A stretch of 64,000 nt of DNA from Corynebacterium matruchotii (GCF_011612265.2 NZ_CP050134.2:2666001-2730000), one strand, 5' to 3'. Counted from the stretch's first letter, positions 51,207-60,977 are shown. Program-made: numbers and translations. The notes: generated by a model not told the origin, from the letters alone.

Positions 51207-52430
51207 TTACATATTCTCCAATACTAGTTCCGGGTGCGCTTCCAGCGTGCACCGCACATGCTCAACATCCTTATCGCCCCGACCCGACAGCGACACCACA
51301 ATGGTCACCGGCTGCTGATCGCGCTCGGCCGCTGCCGCCCGCTTCAAGGCGTAGGCCAGCGCGTGCGACGACTCCAACGCCGGAATGATGCCCTCCTTGC
51401 GGGACAACAACTGGAACGCCTGCAACGCCTCCGCGTCCGTCACCGCCACATAGCTGGCCCGGCCAGTGTCAGACAGGTGCGCATGCTGTGGCCCCACACC
51501 CGGATAATCCAGTCCGGCGGAAATGCTGTACGACTCCTCCACCTGGCCCTCGCTGGTGCGCATCACATAGCTGCGCGCCCCATGCAAAATCCCAATCGAA
51601 CCATTATTAATGGTCGCCCCATGCTCCCCCGAATCCAGGCCATGACCGCCAGGCTCCACGCCCACCAGCTCCACATCAGGATCATCAATGAACTCGGCAA
51701 ACATGCCAATGGCGTTCGAACCGCCGCCCACGCAGGCCACTACCACATCCGGCAACCCGCCGGTTCGCTCCAGCAGCTGCGCCTTGGCCTCCGCCGAAAT
51801 GACCTTGTGGAATTCGCGCACTATCGTCGGGAACGGGTGCGGGCCCGCCGCAGTCCCCAGCAGGTAATGCGACTCGTGGAACGTTGCGGTCCAATCCCGC
51901 AGCGCCTCATTCACCGCATCCTTCAACGTGCCCGAACCGGAATCTACCGGCACCACCTTCGCCCCCATGAGTTGCATGCGATACACGTTCGGCTGCTGCC
52001 GCGCCACATCCTTTTCCCCCATGTAGATCACACAATCCAACCCGAGCAGCGCACACGCCAACGCCGTCGCCGTCCCATGCTGCCCCGCCCCGGTTTCGGC
52101 AATGATCCGGGTTTTCCCCATGCGTTTGGCAAGCAGCGCTTGACCAATCACCTGGTTGGTTTTATGCGCACCCCCATGCACTAAATCCTCCCGCTTGAGA
52201 AAAATTCGGGCATAACCCCGGCCGGCACCAGCCAACGGTAAGTTCGAACACTCCGTCAACGGTGTTGGCCGACCCAAATAATCCCGCAAATAACCAGCAA
52301 ATTCCTTATGGAATTCTGGATCATTCTGCGCATCAACGAATGCTTGTTCTAACTGGTCGAGTGCGGGAATGAGGGATTCCGGCACGAACTGCCCCCCAAA
52401 CTCCCCAAAATATGCTGGCAATAATGTCAT
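51207..52430 (-). CDS. trpB: tryptophan synthase beta subunit (canonical copy)
   Basis: 407 residues. PLP lysine in [21 protein letters not shown], catalytic Glu in [13 protein letters not shown], phosphate-binding [12 protein letters not shown], and the usual TrpA-contact region [14 protein letters not shown]. All standard TrpB1 residues are kept, and it is adjacent to trpA, so this is the copy expected to form the alpha2-beta2 complex. A second, divergent trpB opens the operon. Confidence 0.96.
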   Translation of the reverse strand: MTLLPAYFGEFGGQFVPESLIPALDQLEQAFVDAQNDPEFHKEFAGYLRDYLGRPTPLTECSNLPLAGAGRGYARIFLKREDLVHGGAHKTNQVIGQALLAKRMGKTRIIAETGAGQHGTATALACALLGLDCVIYMGEKDVARQQPNVYRMQLMGAKVVPVDSGSGTLKDAVNEALRDWTATFHESHYLLGTAAGPHPFPTIVREFHKVISAEAKAQLLERTGGLPDVVVACVGGGSNAIGMFAEFIDDPDVELVGVEPGGHGLDSGEHGATINNGSIGILHGARSYVMRTSEGQVEESYSISAGLDYPGVGPQHAHLSDTGRASYVAVTDAEALQAFQLLSRKEGIIPALESSHALAYALKRAAAAERDQQPVTIVVSLSGRGDKDVEHVRCTLEAHPELVLENM

Positions 52431-52445
52431 GCCTATCGTCCTTCC

Positions 52446-53939
52446 TTATGCCCGCGGATCATGCGGATAGTATGCGCGAATGATATCAAAAGCGCTATTA
52501 AGCGCCCCGGTGTCCTTCTTTCCCGGCGCGTATTCAAACCCCGAGTTGAGGTCCAACCCGGCCGTCCCCGCGGCGAGCGCCTCCGCAAGATTCTGCGGGT
52601 TAATGCCGCCGGCAAGCAGGGTTTTTCCGGCAAGCTCGGCGGGGATGGTCTCCCAATTAAAGCTGGTGCCGCTACCACCATCGCCGGCGTCAAGAACAAG
52701 CTTGTCGACGCGGTCAGCTACCGCTCGGGCCCACTCCTGGCCGGCCTCCGCCTGGCTGGCTGGCCCGGCCTGGTCGGATTCGCCCGGTTGGTTAGCGGTC
52801 CCGGCGGTGCCCGTGGGGCCGGTCATGGAGACGGCCCGCCAGATTTCCGCCCGGTTGCCGGTGGCCTGCCGGATGGTGTCGATGAGCGCGTGTTCGGCAT
52901 CGACACTGCCCTGGTAGGGGCTGTGGATTTGCAGCGCGGCGATTCCGGGGATTGCCGCCAGCTCCGCCCATTCTTCCGCGTTGGTGCTTCGGGACACCGC
53001 CACGAATTTCAGGCCGGGCTCCGCGGCGATAATGGTGCGGGCGGTAGTAGGGGTGATGGCGCGTGGTGAGGCTTGTTCAAAAATGAGTCCGCCGTGGGTG
53101 GCGCCGGCGGCGCGGGCGGCTTGGGCAGCGGCCGGGCTGGTGAGACCGCAGATTTTCGTGGTTCCGTAGATGAGTTCCCGGGCGGCATAGTCGATGCTTG
53201 GTTGGCTGGTGAGTTGGGAGCCAACAAGGAATCCATGAACATACGGTTTGAGGGTGCGGACGGTGACATTATTGCGGATGCCGGATTCGGAGATGATGAC
53301 GGCGTCATCGGGGACGTGCCGCGCCAACGTGGGGGTGCGGGTGAGGTCGATACTGAGGTCGTGAAGATTGCGGTTATTGATGCCGAAAATGTTTGCCCCA
53401 AGGTTTATGGCCCGCGCCACCTCGGTCTCGGTGATGACTTCGGTGAGGATGTCCAGGTTCCACCGGTGGGCTTCGGCCGCGAGGGTACGGTATTCCGCAT
53501 CGGTGAGGACGCTGAGCATGAGAAGAATGGCGTCGGCACCATAGTGGCGGGCGGCCCGGATTTGGATGGGGTCGATAATGAAGTCTTTGCAGAGGACGGG
53601 AAGGTGCGTGGTGGCGGCAACTGCCGCCAGGTGGTCGTAGTCGCCGCCGAAGCGTTCGGGTTCGCAGAGCACGGAGATACCGGCCGCGTACTGGGAGTAG
53701 ATTTGGGCGATCGTACTGGGGTTGTAGTCGGCCCGGATGAGCCCCAGGGATGGGGATGCGGATTTGCATTCCATGATGAAGGCATTGCCGGCTTTGAGGT
53801 TGTGGTAGAGGCTTCGGGTTGAGGGCTGTGGTTCGGGGATGTTGCGGATTCGGTGGGCAATGTTGGGGAGGTGGGTGCGTCGGGCCCGAACAATGTCGGC
53901 GAGGATGGTGGGCGTGGCGTCGGGGGTGTGGTTATGCAT
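52446..53939 (-). CDS. trpCF: bifunctional indole-3-glycerol phosphate synthase / PRA isomerase
   Basis: About 497 residues from ATG 53939. The TrpC domain (1-~255) has FIMECKSASPSLGLI, LCKDFIIDPIQI and GINNRNLHDL, VISESGI; the TrpF domain (~260-497) has KICGLTS and DLNSGFE. An Ala/Gly/Gln-rich insertion (~390-420) in TrpF is not part of the usual fold. The fusion is that of enteric bacteria and corynebacteria. Overlaps trpD by 8 bases. Confidence 0.95.
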   Translation of the reverse strand: MHNHTPDATPTILADIVRARRTHLPNIAHRIRNIPEPQPSTRSLYHNLKAGNAFIMECKSASPSLGLIRADYNPSTIAQIYSQYAAGISVLCEPERFGGDYDHLAAVAATTHLPVLCKDFIIDPIQIRAARHYGADAILLMLSVLTDAEYRTLAAEAHRWNLDILTEVITETEVARAINLGANIFGINNRNLHDLSIDLTRTPTLARHVPDDAVIISESGIRNNVTVRTLKPYVHGFLVGSQLTSQPSIDYAARELIYGTTKICGLTSPAAAQAARAAGATHGGLIFEQASPRAITPTTARTIIAAEPGLKFVAVSRSTNAEEWAELAAIPGIAALQIHSPYQGSVDAEHALIDTIRQATGNRAEIWRAVSMTGPTGTAGTANQPGESDQAGPASQAEAGQEWARAVADRVDKLVLDAGDGGSGTSFNWETIPAELAGKTLLAGGINPQNLAEALAAGTAGLDLNSGFEYAPGKKDTGALNSAFDIIRAYYPHDPRA

Positions 53940-54945
53940 AATTTGCCTCTTCGTGGGTGCGGAGCCAGGTGGCGACGGTGCCGTCGTCAAGGAGCCGGAG
54001 AGCGAGTTGGGCGCCTTCCCGCATGGTGGGGGTGCGGTCGTGGAGGTAGAACATGGCGCCGGCGGAGGCGGCGAGGGCGTCGCGTTGGGCGGGGGTGCCG
54101 CGGCCGGCGAAGATTTCGCGGAGGATAGCGGCGTTTTCCGGGCCGTCGCCGCCGGCGAGTTCGGCGAGGGGATGCCGGGAAAGCCCGAGGTCTTCGGGGG
54201 TGATGGTGTAGTTGGTGATGGCGCCGTTGCGGAGTTCCCATATGGTGGTGGGCCCGTGGACGGCGATTTCGTCGACGCCGGAACCGTGGACGACGAGGGC
54301 TCGTTCGCGCCCTAGTTCGAGGAATACTTCGGCGATGATTTGTCCCAGGTCGGGGTTGGCGATGCCCATGATTTGGAGGGCGGGTCGCGCCGGGGAGAGG
54401 ATGGGCCCGAGGGTGTTGAAGATGGTGGGCATGCGGAGGGCGCGTCGTACTGGCATGACGTGGGCGACGGCCGGGTGGTATGCGGGGGCGAAGAGGAAGG
54501 TGAAGTTGGAGGCTTCGACTTGGTGGACGGCTCGTTCGGGGTTGAGGTCGAGGGGAATGTTGAGGGCTTCGAGGACGTCGGCGGAGCCGGAGCGGGAGCT
54601 GACGGATCGGTTGCCGCATTTGACGACGCGGCAGCCACCGGCGGCGACGATGAGGGAGGCGCCGGTGGAGATGTTGATGGTGTTGGCGCCGTCGCCGCCG
54701 GTTCCGGCGGTGTCAAGGACGCCGGCGCCGGTGATTGGGAAGGGCCTGGCGGCTTTGAGGAAGGCGCGGGCGGCGCCGGTGATGTCGGCGGCGGTTTCGC
54801 CGCGGGCTTTGAGGGTGGCGAGGAGGGCGGCGATGTGGATGTCGGAGTAGTCGCCGTTGGTGAGGGGTTCGAAGGCGGCTTGGGCTTCGTCGGCGGTGGG
54901 GTTGGGGTTGGTGAGGTAGGTGATGAGGTTGTCGATGAGGTCCAT
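53932..54945 (-). CDS. trpD: anthranilate phosphoribosyltransferase
   Basis: 337 residues from ATG 54945 (MDLIDNLITYL) with AAAGGA upstream. PRPP-binding DTAGTGGDGANTINIST, KCGNRSVSSRSGSADVLE, and NTLGPILSPARP are the family hallmarks. Transfers phosphoribose to anthranilate. A longer frame to 55008 is less likely. Confidence 0.96.
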   Translation of the reverse strand: MDLIDNLITYLTNPNPTADEAQAAFEPLTNGDYSDIHIAALLATLKARGETAADITGAARAFLKAARPFPITGAGVLDTAGTGGDGANTINISTGASLIVAAGGCRVVKCGNRSVSSRSGSADVLEALNIPLDLNPERAVHQVEASNFTFLFAPAYHPAVAHVMPVRRALRMPTIFNTLGPILSPARPALQIMGIANPDLGQIIAEVFLELGRERALVVHGSGVDEIAVHGPTTIWELRNGAITNYTITPEDLGLSRHPLAELAGGDGPENAAILREIFAGRGTPAQRDALAASAGAMFYLHDRTPTMREGAQLALRLLDDGTVATWLRTHEEANYA

Positions 54946-54977
54946 GATCTGGTCCTTTCGGGTTTCGTTGAGGGTGG

Positions 54978-55643
54978 TTAGTGTTGGTTGAGGAGGGCGG
55001 TGATGCACCGGTCGAGGATGATGGGGCCGGTGGGGCTGAGGATGCTTTCTGGGTGGAATTGCAGTCCGATTGCCGCGCCTTCGGTGGTGTTGGTGGTGGC
55101 TGCCATGACGACGGGGCCGGTGGTGGCTTGTGAGGTGCCGAGTGGGGTGAGGTTGGTGGGGATTTCGGTGGTGAGGCAGCCGAGGGAATGGTAGCGGGCG
55201 ATGGGAACTTGTGTTCCAGTGAAGTTGTTTTCGGGCCCGGCGTCGACTGTGAGGCCGTCGAAAAGCTTGCTGGTGAGGCCGGCTTTGGTGAGTTCCATAA
55301 TGTCGGTGACCCCGTGCATTGGCCCGCAGGGGCGGACGGATCCGCCAAAGTGTTCGAGGAGTGCTTGGAAGCCGAGGCAGATGCCGAGCACCGGAATGTT
55401 GCGGTCGAGGGCGGCGGCGAGGATGCCCATGAGGTTATTGGCGTCGCGGGGGTGCCCGGGCCCGGGGGAGAGACAAATGAGGTCGGGTTTTGCGGCGAGC
55501 ACGTCGGCCACGGGGATGGTGTTGCGGAACACCGTGTGGCGGTAGCCGGCGACCGCGAACGCATCGACCAGGTTGTAGACGAACGAGTCTTGGTTGTCGA
55601 TCATGACCACATGCGTTTCGTGGGGGGCTGGGGTGGTGGGCAT
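54978..55643 (-). CDS. trpG: anthranilate synthase glutamine amidotransferase subunit
   Basis: 221 residues, class I amidotransferase: oxyanion LSPGPGHP, nucleophile Cys in GICLGFQALLEHFGG, and His-Glu in LQFHPES. Supplies ammonia to TrpE. Starts on the last base of the trpE stop (1-base overlap). Not fused to trpD. Confidence 0.96.
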   Translation of the reverse strand: MPTTPAPHETHVVMIDNQDSFVYNLVDAFAVAGYRHTVFRNTIPVADVLAAKPDLICLSPGPGHPRDANNLMGILAAALDRNIPVLGICLGFQALLEHFGGSVRPCGPMHGVTDIMELTKAGLTSKLFDGLTVDAGPENNFTGTQVPIARYHSLGCLTTEIPTNLTPLGTSQATTGPVVMAATTNTTEGAAIGLQFHPESILSPTGPIILDRCITALLNQH

Positions 55644-57166
55644 TATCGCAGTACCTCTACTTTCTTCCCTTGTGCGCTAGCGATCGCGGTGAGCACGGCG
55701 TATGCCTTGTGCAGGGTTTCGTTCGCTTCGGATTGTGGTTGGGAGTCCCGCACCACCCCGGCGCCCGCCTGTACGATTGCGGTGCCGTTGCGGACGAATG
55801 CGGAGCGGATCACTATGGCGGTGTCCATGGAGCCGTCGCCCTTGAGGTAGCCGATTGCCCCGCCGTAGGAGCCACGCCGGCGGCCTTCGACTTGCCGTAA
55901 GAGTTCGGTGGCGCGGAGTTTCGGGGCGCCGGTCAGGGTGCCCATGTTCATGCACGCCCGGTAGGCGTCGAGGCAATCAAAGTCTGGGTGGAGGGTTGCG
56001 GTGACCCGGCTGACCAGGTGCATTACCCGGGAGTATCGGTCGACTTGGAGCAGGTCGGCGACTTTGCGGGTGGTGGGGACCGCCACCCGGGCCAGGTCGT
56101 TGCGGGCCAGGTCGACCAGCATGGTGTGTTCGGCGACTTCCTTGCTGTCGGTGCGCATTTCTAGTTCGGCGCGGATGTCCAGCTCCGGGTTGGTGCCGCG
56201 CGGCCGGGTGCCCGCCACCGGGTAGACCTGCACGAGCCGGCTGGTGGCGTCGAATTTGAGGTTGGATTCCGGGGATGCGCCGAACAGTTCATAGTCGGGT
56301 CCGTGCAGGTAGAACATGTAGGGGCTGGGGTTGGTGTCCCGCAGTGCCCGGTAGGCGGCGAATGCGTCGGGGCAGTCGGCGGTGAACATGCGGGCGGGCA
56401 TGCCCTGGTAAATATCCCCGTTGTGGATGTATTCCTGCATGTCACGCACATGGCCGCGGAATTCGGCGTCGTCCATGCTGGCCCGCACCGTGAGTGGTTC
56501 CGTGCTTTGCGACGCTGCCCCCGCTGGCGCGTCCGTCGCAAAGCTGGGTGGGGTGTCGGCGATGCGTGCCGCCCATTCGCCTGCCGACGCCGGGTTCAGC
56601 GATTCCACGAACGCTTCCTTGGTCAAATGGTCGATGGTGAGCACGGTTTCGGCTAGCAGGAACTGGTAGTCGGGGAACGTGTTCGGCCCGTCGGCGACCG
56701 GTGGCAGCTGCTCGTAGGTGCCCAGGTAGTCGAAGGCGAACCCGCCGCCAAGCAGCGGCAGCACCTCGCCCTGGTAGTCGGCGTGCTGCTGGAGTTGGCG
56801 GAGCACCTCCACGTTACTGATTGCCCGCAATCGTTCTCGTTCGTCGGTGATCACCACCGGTGGGAATTCGAACGTGGCCACCAACGGCTGTTCGTCACGA
56901 CCAGACACAAACTCCCCCAACTGGTCGCACAACCGTTCGGTAATCTGGGTGCCGGCCGTGGTCAATGCCGCCACCGTCACCGTCTGGCCGTGGCACGTCA
57001 CCCGGGCCGCAGTCTCCAACACCGCAATGCAGCCAGTGTTCTTCTTCGAATCAATATCCGCGCTCTCCAGGAGCAGCGTGTCCGGCCGGGCCACCCCGCC
57101 AAGATGCGCAAAGAGCAGTGACGCATCCTCGTGGTAGCGCACCGGAATCCGAATCACCTGAACCAT
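55643..57166 (-). CDS. trpE: anthranilate synthase component I
   Basis: 507 residues. N-terminal LLESADIDSKKN contains the LLES element tied to tryptophan feedback inhibition; C-terminal chorismate-binding core with GNPSPYMFYLHG-type motif (TNPSPYMFYL), VAGTRPRG, MHLVSRV, TLTGAPKLRATELL and YGGAIGYL. First committed enzyme of the pathway; probably feedback-sensitive. Starts 2 bases after the upstream trpB-like gene. Confidence 0.96.
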   Translation of the reverse strand: MVQVIRIPVRYHEDASLLFAHLGGVARPDTLLLESADIDSKKNTGCIAVLETAARVTCHGQTVTVAALTTAGTQITERLCDQLGEFVSGRDEQPLVATFEFPPVVITDERERLRAISNVEVLRQLQQHADYQGEVLPLLGGGFAFDYLGTYEQLPPVADGPNTFPDYQFLLAETVLTIDHLTKEAFVESLNPASAGEWAARIADTPPSFATDAPAGAASQSTEPLTVRASMDDAEFRGHVRDMQEYIHNGDIYQGMPARMFTADCPDAFAAYRALRDTNPSPYMFYLHGPDYELFGASPESNLKFDATSRLVQVYPVAGTRPRGTNPELDIRAELEMRTDSKEVAEHTMLVDLARNDLARVAVPTTRKVADLLQVDRYSRVMHLVSRVTATLHPDFDCLDAYRACMNMGTLTGAPKLRATELLRQVEGRRRGSYGGAIGYLKGDGSMDTAIVIRSAFVRNGTAIVQAGAGVVRDSQPQSEANETLHKAYAVLTAIASAQGKKVEVLR

Positions 57167-57168
57167 GC

Positions 57169-58509
57169 CTACTCCCCCACCTGCTCATCATCATGGTGCG
57201 CGTACCGGCCCACACCCTCCCGGGCATTCGACTCGTCGGTCATCTTCTCCAACACCTCCGCCACATGCGGGTCCGTGACCTTGGTGGTTGCCGGATCCTC
57301 CGCGGCTAAATCCCCCAAAATATGCCGCACATAATCCACATCCTTATCGCCCCGGCCCGACAAATTCACCAAAATATTCAGCGGCTCCCCCTGCGGATCC
57401 GCATGCTCCGCCAGCTTCAATGCATACGCGAGCGCATGCGACGACTCCAACGCCGGAATGATCCCCTCATACCAGCTGAGCATCCGAAACGCCTGCAACG
57501 CCTCCGCATCCGTGATCCCAACATACTCGGCCCGGCCACTATCCAACAGATAAGCGTGCTCCGGCCCAACTCCCGGATAATCCAGGCCGGCCGACACCGA
57601 ATGCGAATGCATCACCTCACCATCGCTGCCCAACATCACATACGATTTCGATCCATGCAAAACCCCCACCTTGCCGCGGTTCAATGGTGCACCATGCTTG
57701 CCGGAATCCAGCCCCTCACCAGCGGGTTCCACACCGATGAGCCGCACCTCCTCATCCGGCAAATATTCGGCAAACGCCCCAATGGCGTTCGATCCCCCAC
57801 CAACACACGCCACCACCGCATCCGGCAGCCGGCCGGTGCGCTCCAGCATTTGTTGCCGAGACTCCTCCGAAATAACCTTCTGGAACTGCTTCACCAGCTT
57901 CGGGAACGGGTGCGGGCCGGCGGCCGTCCCCAACAAATAGTGGGTGGTTCCTAAGCTTTCCACCCAATCCGCCAACGCCACATCAATAGCATCAGACAGT
58001 GCTTCACCATGCTCGTTCGAAACTGGCACCACCTTCGCCCCCATCAGCCGCATCCGATACACATTCGGCTGCTGCCGGGCCACATCCCGCGCCCCCATAT
58101 AAATGGTGCACTCCATGCCCATGAGCGCCGCAACCATGGCGGTGGCCATACCATGCTGCCCCGCACCGGTCTCGGCAATAAGCCGGGTTTTGCCCATGCG
58201 CTTCGCCAATAACGCCTGCGCAAGCACCTGATTTCCCTTATGGGCGCCGCCATGTAGCAGATCCTCACGCTTCAAAAATATCCGGGCATTCCCGGAAAGC
58301 GGCAGGTTAGCGCACTCGGTGATGGGGGTGGGCCGTCCCAAATAATTTCGGCGCAGGTCGTCAAGCTCCCGCAAAAATTCGGGATCGTTCAGCGCATCCA
58401 CATACGCCTGTTCTAACTGGTCAAGCGACGGATACAACACCTCGGGCACGTATTGGCCGCCATACTCGCCGAAATAAGCATCAATCAGGGTAGGATGAGG
58501 ATGAGTCAT
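57169..58509 (-). CDS. second, divergent tryptophan synthase beta subunit
   Basis: 446 residues from ATG 58509 ([18 protein letters not shown]), which sits behind AGGAGG; an ATG at 58530 would overlap that site. The PLP lysine ([12 protein letters not shown]; Thr to Gly next to it), Glu ([13 protein letters not shown]) and [10 protein letters not shown] are present. It differs from the trpA-linked copy at TrpA-contact and COMM-region positions (VREFH to [13 protein letters not shown] to [15 protein letters not shown] to MHSHSVS) and has a ~40-residue acidic tail. It may work alone on indole/serine or be a specialised subunit. Confidence 0.9.
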   Translation of the reverse strand: MTHPHPTLIDAYFGEYGGQYVPEVLYPSLDQLEQAYVDALNDPEFLRELDDLRRNYLGRPTPITECANLPLSGNARIFLKREDLLHGGAHKGNQVLAQALLAKRMGKTRLIAETGAGQHGMATAMVAALMGMECTIYMGARDVARQQPNVYRMRLMGAKVVPVSNEHGEALSDAIDVALADWVESLGTTHYLLGTAAGPHPFPKLVKQFQKVISEESRQQMLERTGRLPDAVVACVGGGSNAIGAFAEYLPDEEVRLIGVEPAGEGLDSGKHGAPLNRGKVGVLHGSKSYVMLGSDGEVMHSHSVSAGLDYPGVGPEHAYLLDSGRAEYVGITDAEALQAFRMLSWYEGIIPALESSHALAYALKLAEHADPQGEPLNILVNLSGRGDKDVDYVRHILGDLAAEDPATTKVTDPHVAEVLEKMTDESNAREGVGRYAHHDDEQVGE

Positions 58510-58620
58510 GGTAACGGGAACCTCCTTCATGCGGGTCAGGTTCCCTCACAGGCCCATCGCCGCCGTGGTCAGCTGTGGTTATTGGGCCTGAATGATGAAG
58601 TCACTAAAGTTGGCCCGCTA
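58510..58620 (-). promoter_or_regulatory. trp leader region: alternative hairpins, one hiding the SD
   Basis: Between trpL and the first gene. CAGGCCCA pairs with TGGGCCTG (8 bp). Further on GGGAACC pairs with GGTTCCC; the second arm contains part of the AGGAGG ribosome site of the first gene. The Trp-codon segment (GGTGGTGG) can pair with ACCACAGC/GACCAC inside the first hairpin's loop. No T-run follows any stem, so control by hiding the ribosome site is more likely than classic terminator attenuation. Confidence 0.6.
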
Positions 58621-58659
58621 TTAAGCGCGCCACCACCAAAGTTTCTTCATCGTGTTCAT
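58621..58659 (-). CDS. trpL: trp operon leader peptide
   Basis: Twelve residues, MNTMKKLWWWRA, with three consecutive Trp codons, the hallmark of trp attenuation. Too short for ordinary gene calling. No ribosome site; the -10 box ends 9 bases before the ATG, so the transcript is leaderless or almost so. An inner ATG (58650) would give MKKLWWWRA. Confidence 0.88.
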   Translation of the reverse strand: MNTMKKLWWWRA

Positions 58660-58668
58660 AGCTTAAAA

Positions 58669-58697
58669 ATTCTAGCCCCTGTCATGATCCCGCGCAA
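58669..58697 (-). promoter_or_regulatory. trp operon promoter
   Basis: On the minus strand TTGCGC (58697-58692), 17 bases, TAGAAT (58674-58669). A good housekeeping-type promoter whose start point falls within a few bases of the trpL ATG. It lies 5 bases past the stop of the upstream sdpI-like gene. Confidence 0.65.
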
Positions 58698-58701
58698 CCG
58701 A

Positions 58702-59148
58702 TTACGCGTCGGCGGCACCAGCCGCACGTCGTAACGCATCAAAATCAACCTGGGGGGCAGGCGCCGCACCAGAAGCATCACTGCTGTCACCGCCGCAGCA
58801 GCCGCCTGACGACTCTTCCCGCACCAACACCCCGGCGGCCCGCGCCCCCATGCTCGAACCCAAACCAAAAAAGTACACCGACGCTACAACCCCCACCAGC
58901 GAAATAAGCAACAACCAGCTCACACCACTAAACGGCGGCACCGCGGCCACCGCCATCGCCACCCCAGACGCCAACCACAACGGGCCGGCAAACTGGTGCA
59001 CCGCATCCCACACCTCCCGGGACTCCCGCACCTCCGGCACCTTAATACCCACATACTTATTGCCCGGCAAATGGCGAGTCCACGCCAACGCACCAACCAG
59101 CAGCAACACCACGGCAAGAGCAGCAAGAACACATCCAAGAACGACCAT
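58702..59148 (-). CDS. SdpI family membrane protein
   Basis: About 148 residues if started at 59148 (MVVLGCVLAALAVVLLLVGAL); the frame is open to 59238. Three to four membrane helices and the SdpI-family motif NKYVGIKVPEVRESREVWDAVHQFAGPLW. The C-terminal tail has GGCCGGDSS, an unusual Cys/Gly patch. In Bacillus SdpI gives immunity to a cannibalism toxin; most homologues are unassigned. Located just upstream of the trp promoter, same strand. Confidence 0.75.
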   Translation of the reverse strand: MVVLGCVLAALAVVLLLVGALAWTRHLPGNKYVGIKVPEVRESREVWDAVHQFAGPLWLASGVAMAVAAVPPFSGVSWLLLISLVGVVASVYFFGLGSSMGARAAGVLVREESSGGCCGGDSSDASGAAPAPQVDFDALRRAAGAADA

Positions 59149-59343
59149 GGACACCACTGTACCGTGCCGCAACCACGCCACCAACATGCCACCAGCACAC
59201 CGGCAACACGGCGCCGGCGTGCCATAACCATGCCGCAAACCAAAACCAAGAATGCGATATGGCTAACACAAAATAGGAGAATGTGGGGTACACCAATTAG
59301 GTTAAAACCTGACCAAAATACCCAACACAAGGAGCCATCCATC

Positions 59344-60651
59344 ATGGACCTTAAGCGAATAACCTCATCGCTGCTCTTCAAAATCGTTGTGGCCATCATT
59401 CTTGGCATCGCATGCAGCTTCTTCTTCCCCGTATGGCTCGCCCGCGTCTTCGCCACCTTCAACGGCCTGTTCGGTAACTTCCTCGGATTCTTCGTCCCCG
59501 TCCTCATCTTCGCCCTCATCACCCCGGCCATCGCCGGCCTGGGCCGCGGCGCCGGCAAATGGTTAGCCGTCACCACCGCCATCGCCTACCTTTCCGCCCT
59601 GGTAGCAGGCCTGATCTCCTGGGGGCTGGCCACCGTCCTCTACCCCGTCCTCCTCGCCGGCCAAGAAAGCGTCAAAACCGGCGACATTGAAAAAGGCGCC
59701 CTAGAGCCCTACCTCAAGGTCGACATGCCAGCACCCATGGAGGTCATGACCGCCCTCATTCTTGCCTTTGTCGTCGGTGTTGCCATGACCAGCGTCAAAT
59801 CCGACACCCTCTACGGTGGGGTTGCCGACCTGCGGCGCGTAGTCATGAAAGTCATCACCGTCATGATTATCCCCCTGCTGCCCGTCTACATTTTCGGCCT
59901 GTTCCTCTCCCTCGGCATGAACGGCAAACTCGTTGACGTGCTCTCCGCGTTCTCGAAGGTGCTGGTACTCGCCATTGTTGTCTCATTCATCATGCTGATC
60001 GTCCAATACAGCATCGCCGGGACCATCGTGCGCAAAAACCCATTCCGCAGCCTGAAAAACATGATGCCCGCATACTTCACCGCCCTGGGCACTTCCTCGT
60101 CGGCCGCAACCATCCCCGTCACCTACGAATGCACCCGCAAAAACGGGGTGTCCGCATCCGTCGCCGGCTTCGTCATCCCATTGTGTGCAACAATCCACCT
60201 CTCGGGGTCCATGCTGAAGATCACGCTTTTCGCGTTCGCCGTCATGTTCATGGACGGCATGCACATTCCCCTGGGCGTGGCCGTGGGCTTCATTCTCATG
60301 CTGGGCGTCACCATGGTGGCCGCGCCAGGCGTGCCGGGCGGCGCGATTACGGCCGCGGTTGGGTTGCTGAGCGCCAGCCTGGGGTTCAACGACGACCAGG
60401 TGGCGTTGATGATTGCCGCGTATATTGCGATCGACTCATTCGGCACCGCCTGCAATGTTACCGGCGATGGTGCCATCGCATTGGTCATCGACAAGCTTGC
60501 GAAAGGCACGATCCAGCGCAGTGAACTTGACGACGATGATGAGCTCGGGCTTGCCGCAGCCATCGCGGGCATCGAGGAGACAGAGGAAAAGGAAGCGGAA
60601 GGAAAAGCAGACCAGCAATCCGCCGACCAGGCAACCAGCAAGGAAGCTTAA
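59344..60651 (+). CDS. dicarboxylate/amino acid:cation symporter (SstT-like)
   Basis: 435 residues from ATG 59344 behind AAGGAG. DAACS family: about eight helices plus two hairpin loops, with the serine-rich TALGTSSSAATIPVT motif (~residue 245), and GVPGGAITAAVGLL and DSFGTACNVTGDGAIALV in the substrate site, as in SstT serine/threonine transporters. The C-terminal ~40 residues are Glu/Ala/Gln-rich. A longer open frame upstream is not coding. Confidence 0.88.
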   Translation: MDLKRITSSLLFKIVVAIILGIACSFFFPVWLARVFATFNGLFGNFLGFFVPVLIFALITPAIAGLGRGAGKWLAVTTAIAYLSALVAGLISWGLATVLYPVLLAGQESVKTGDIEKGALEPYLKVDMPAPMEVMTALILAFVVGVAMTSVKSDTLYGGVADLRRVVMKVITVMIIPLLPVYIFGLFLSLGMNGKLVDVLSAFSKVLVLAIVVSFIMLIVQYSIAGTIVRKNPFRSLKNMMPAYFTALGTSSSAATIPVTYECTRKNGVSASVAGFVIPLCATIHLSGSMLKITLFAFAVMFMDGMHIPLGVAVGFILMLGVTMVAAPGVPGGAITAAVGLLSASLGFNDDQVALMIAAYIAIDSFGTACNVTGDGAIALVIDKLAKGTIQRSELDDDDELGLAAAIAGIEETEEKEAEGKADQQSADQATSKEA

Positions 60652-60939
60652 CGACGCACCAACGGGCCGACCCCTGCTCCTTTCAGAGGGAGGGCGTGAG
60701 TGAGCAGGGTGCCCCCTGCCCGTGATGGACAGGAAAGCAGCCGGCGAAGCTCCTTGAAGGTTCTTTCGTCGGTCGGTTGGTTGATCGCTTTTCCGTGCAC
60801 TGTACGGGTATTATTCGCTGCAGTCAGGACTGGGACGCCTAGAAAACTAATGAGATCACACCGCCCAGTGTGGCATGCCCGAGTCTGCCTTTACCATGCA
60901 GCTTTCTAGATCATCGGGAAAGGGGATCCCGCTTTCACC
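60652..60939 (+). other. gene-free stretch, possible non-coding RNA
   Basis: No convincing gene. GC-rich local hairpins occur (GCAGGGTGCCCCCTGC, 60702-60717), and a strong terminator follows at 60940-60977, so the stretch may be the long 3' end of the symporter mRNA or a separate small RNA. I could not match it to tmRNA, RNase P RNA, SRP RNA or a riboswitch. Confidence 0.3.
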
Positions 60940-60977
60940 GGGGACGACCGCGGGGGCGAGCCGCGTCACCCGTTTTT
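60940..60977 (+). terminator. Rho-independent terminator
   Basis: GACCGCGG pairs with CCGCGTC (one bulged C) around GGGCGAG; outer GGG/CCC pairs extend it, and TTTTT follows after one base. About 290 bases past the symporter stop. Confidence 0.7.

Noticed and set aside
58510..58620. Classical Rho-independent trp attenuator
   Set aside because: The stems are good but none is followed by a T-run; the last stem covers the ribosome site instead.
60700..60909. 69-residue frame after the symporter
   Set aside because: No ribosome site or recognised family; the stretch looks like structured non-coding DNA before a terminator.
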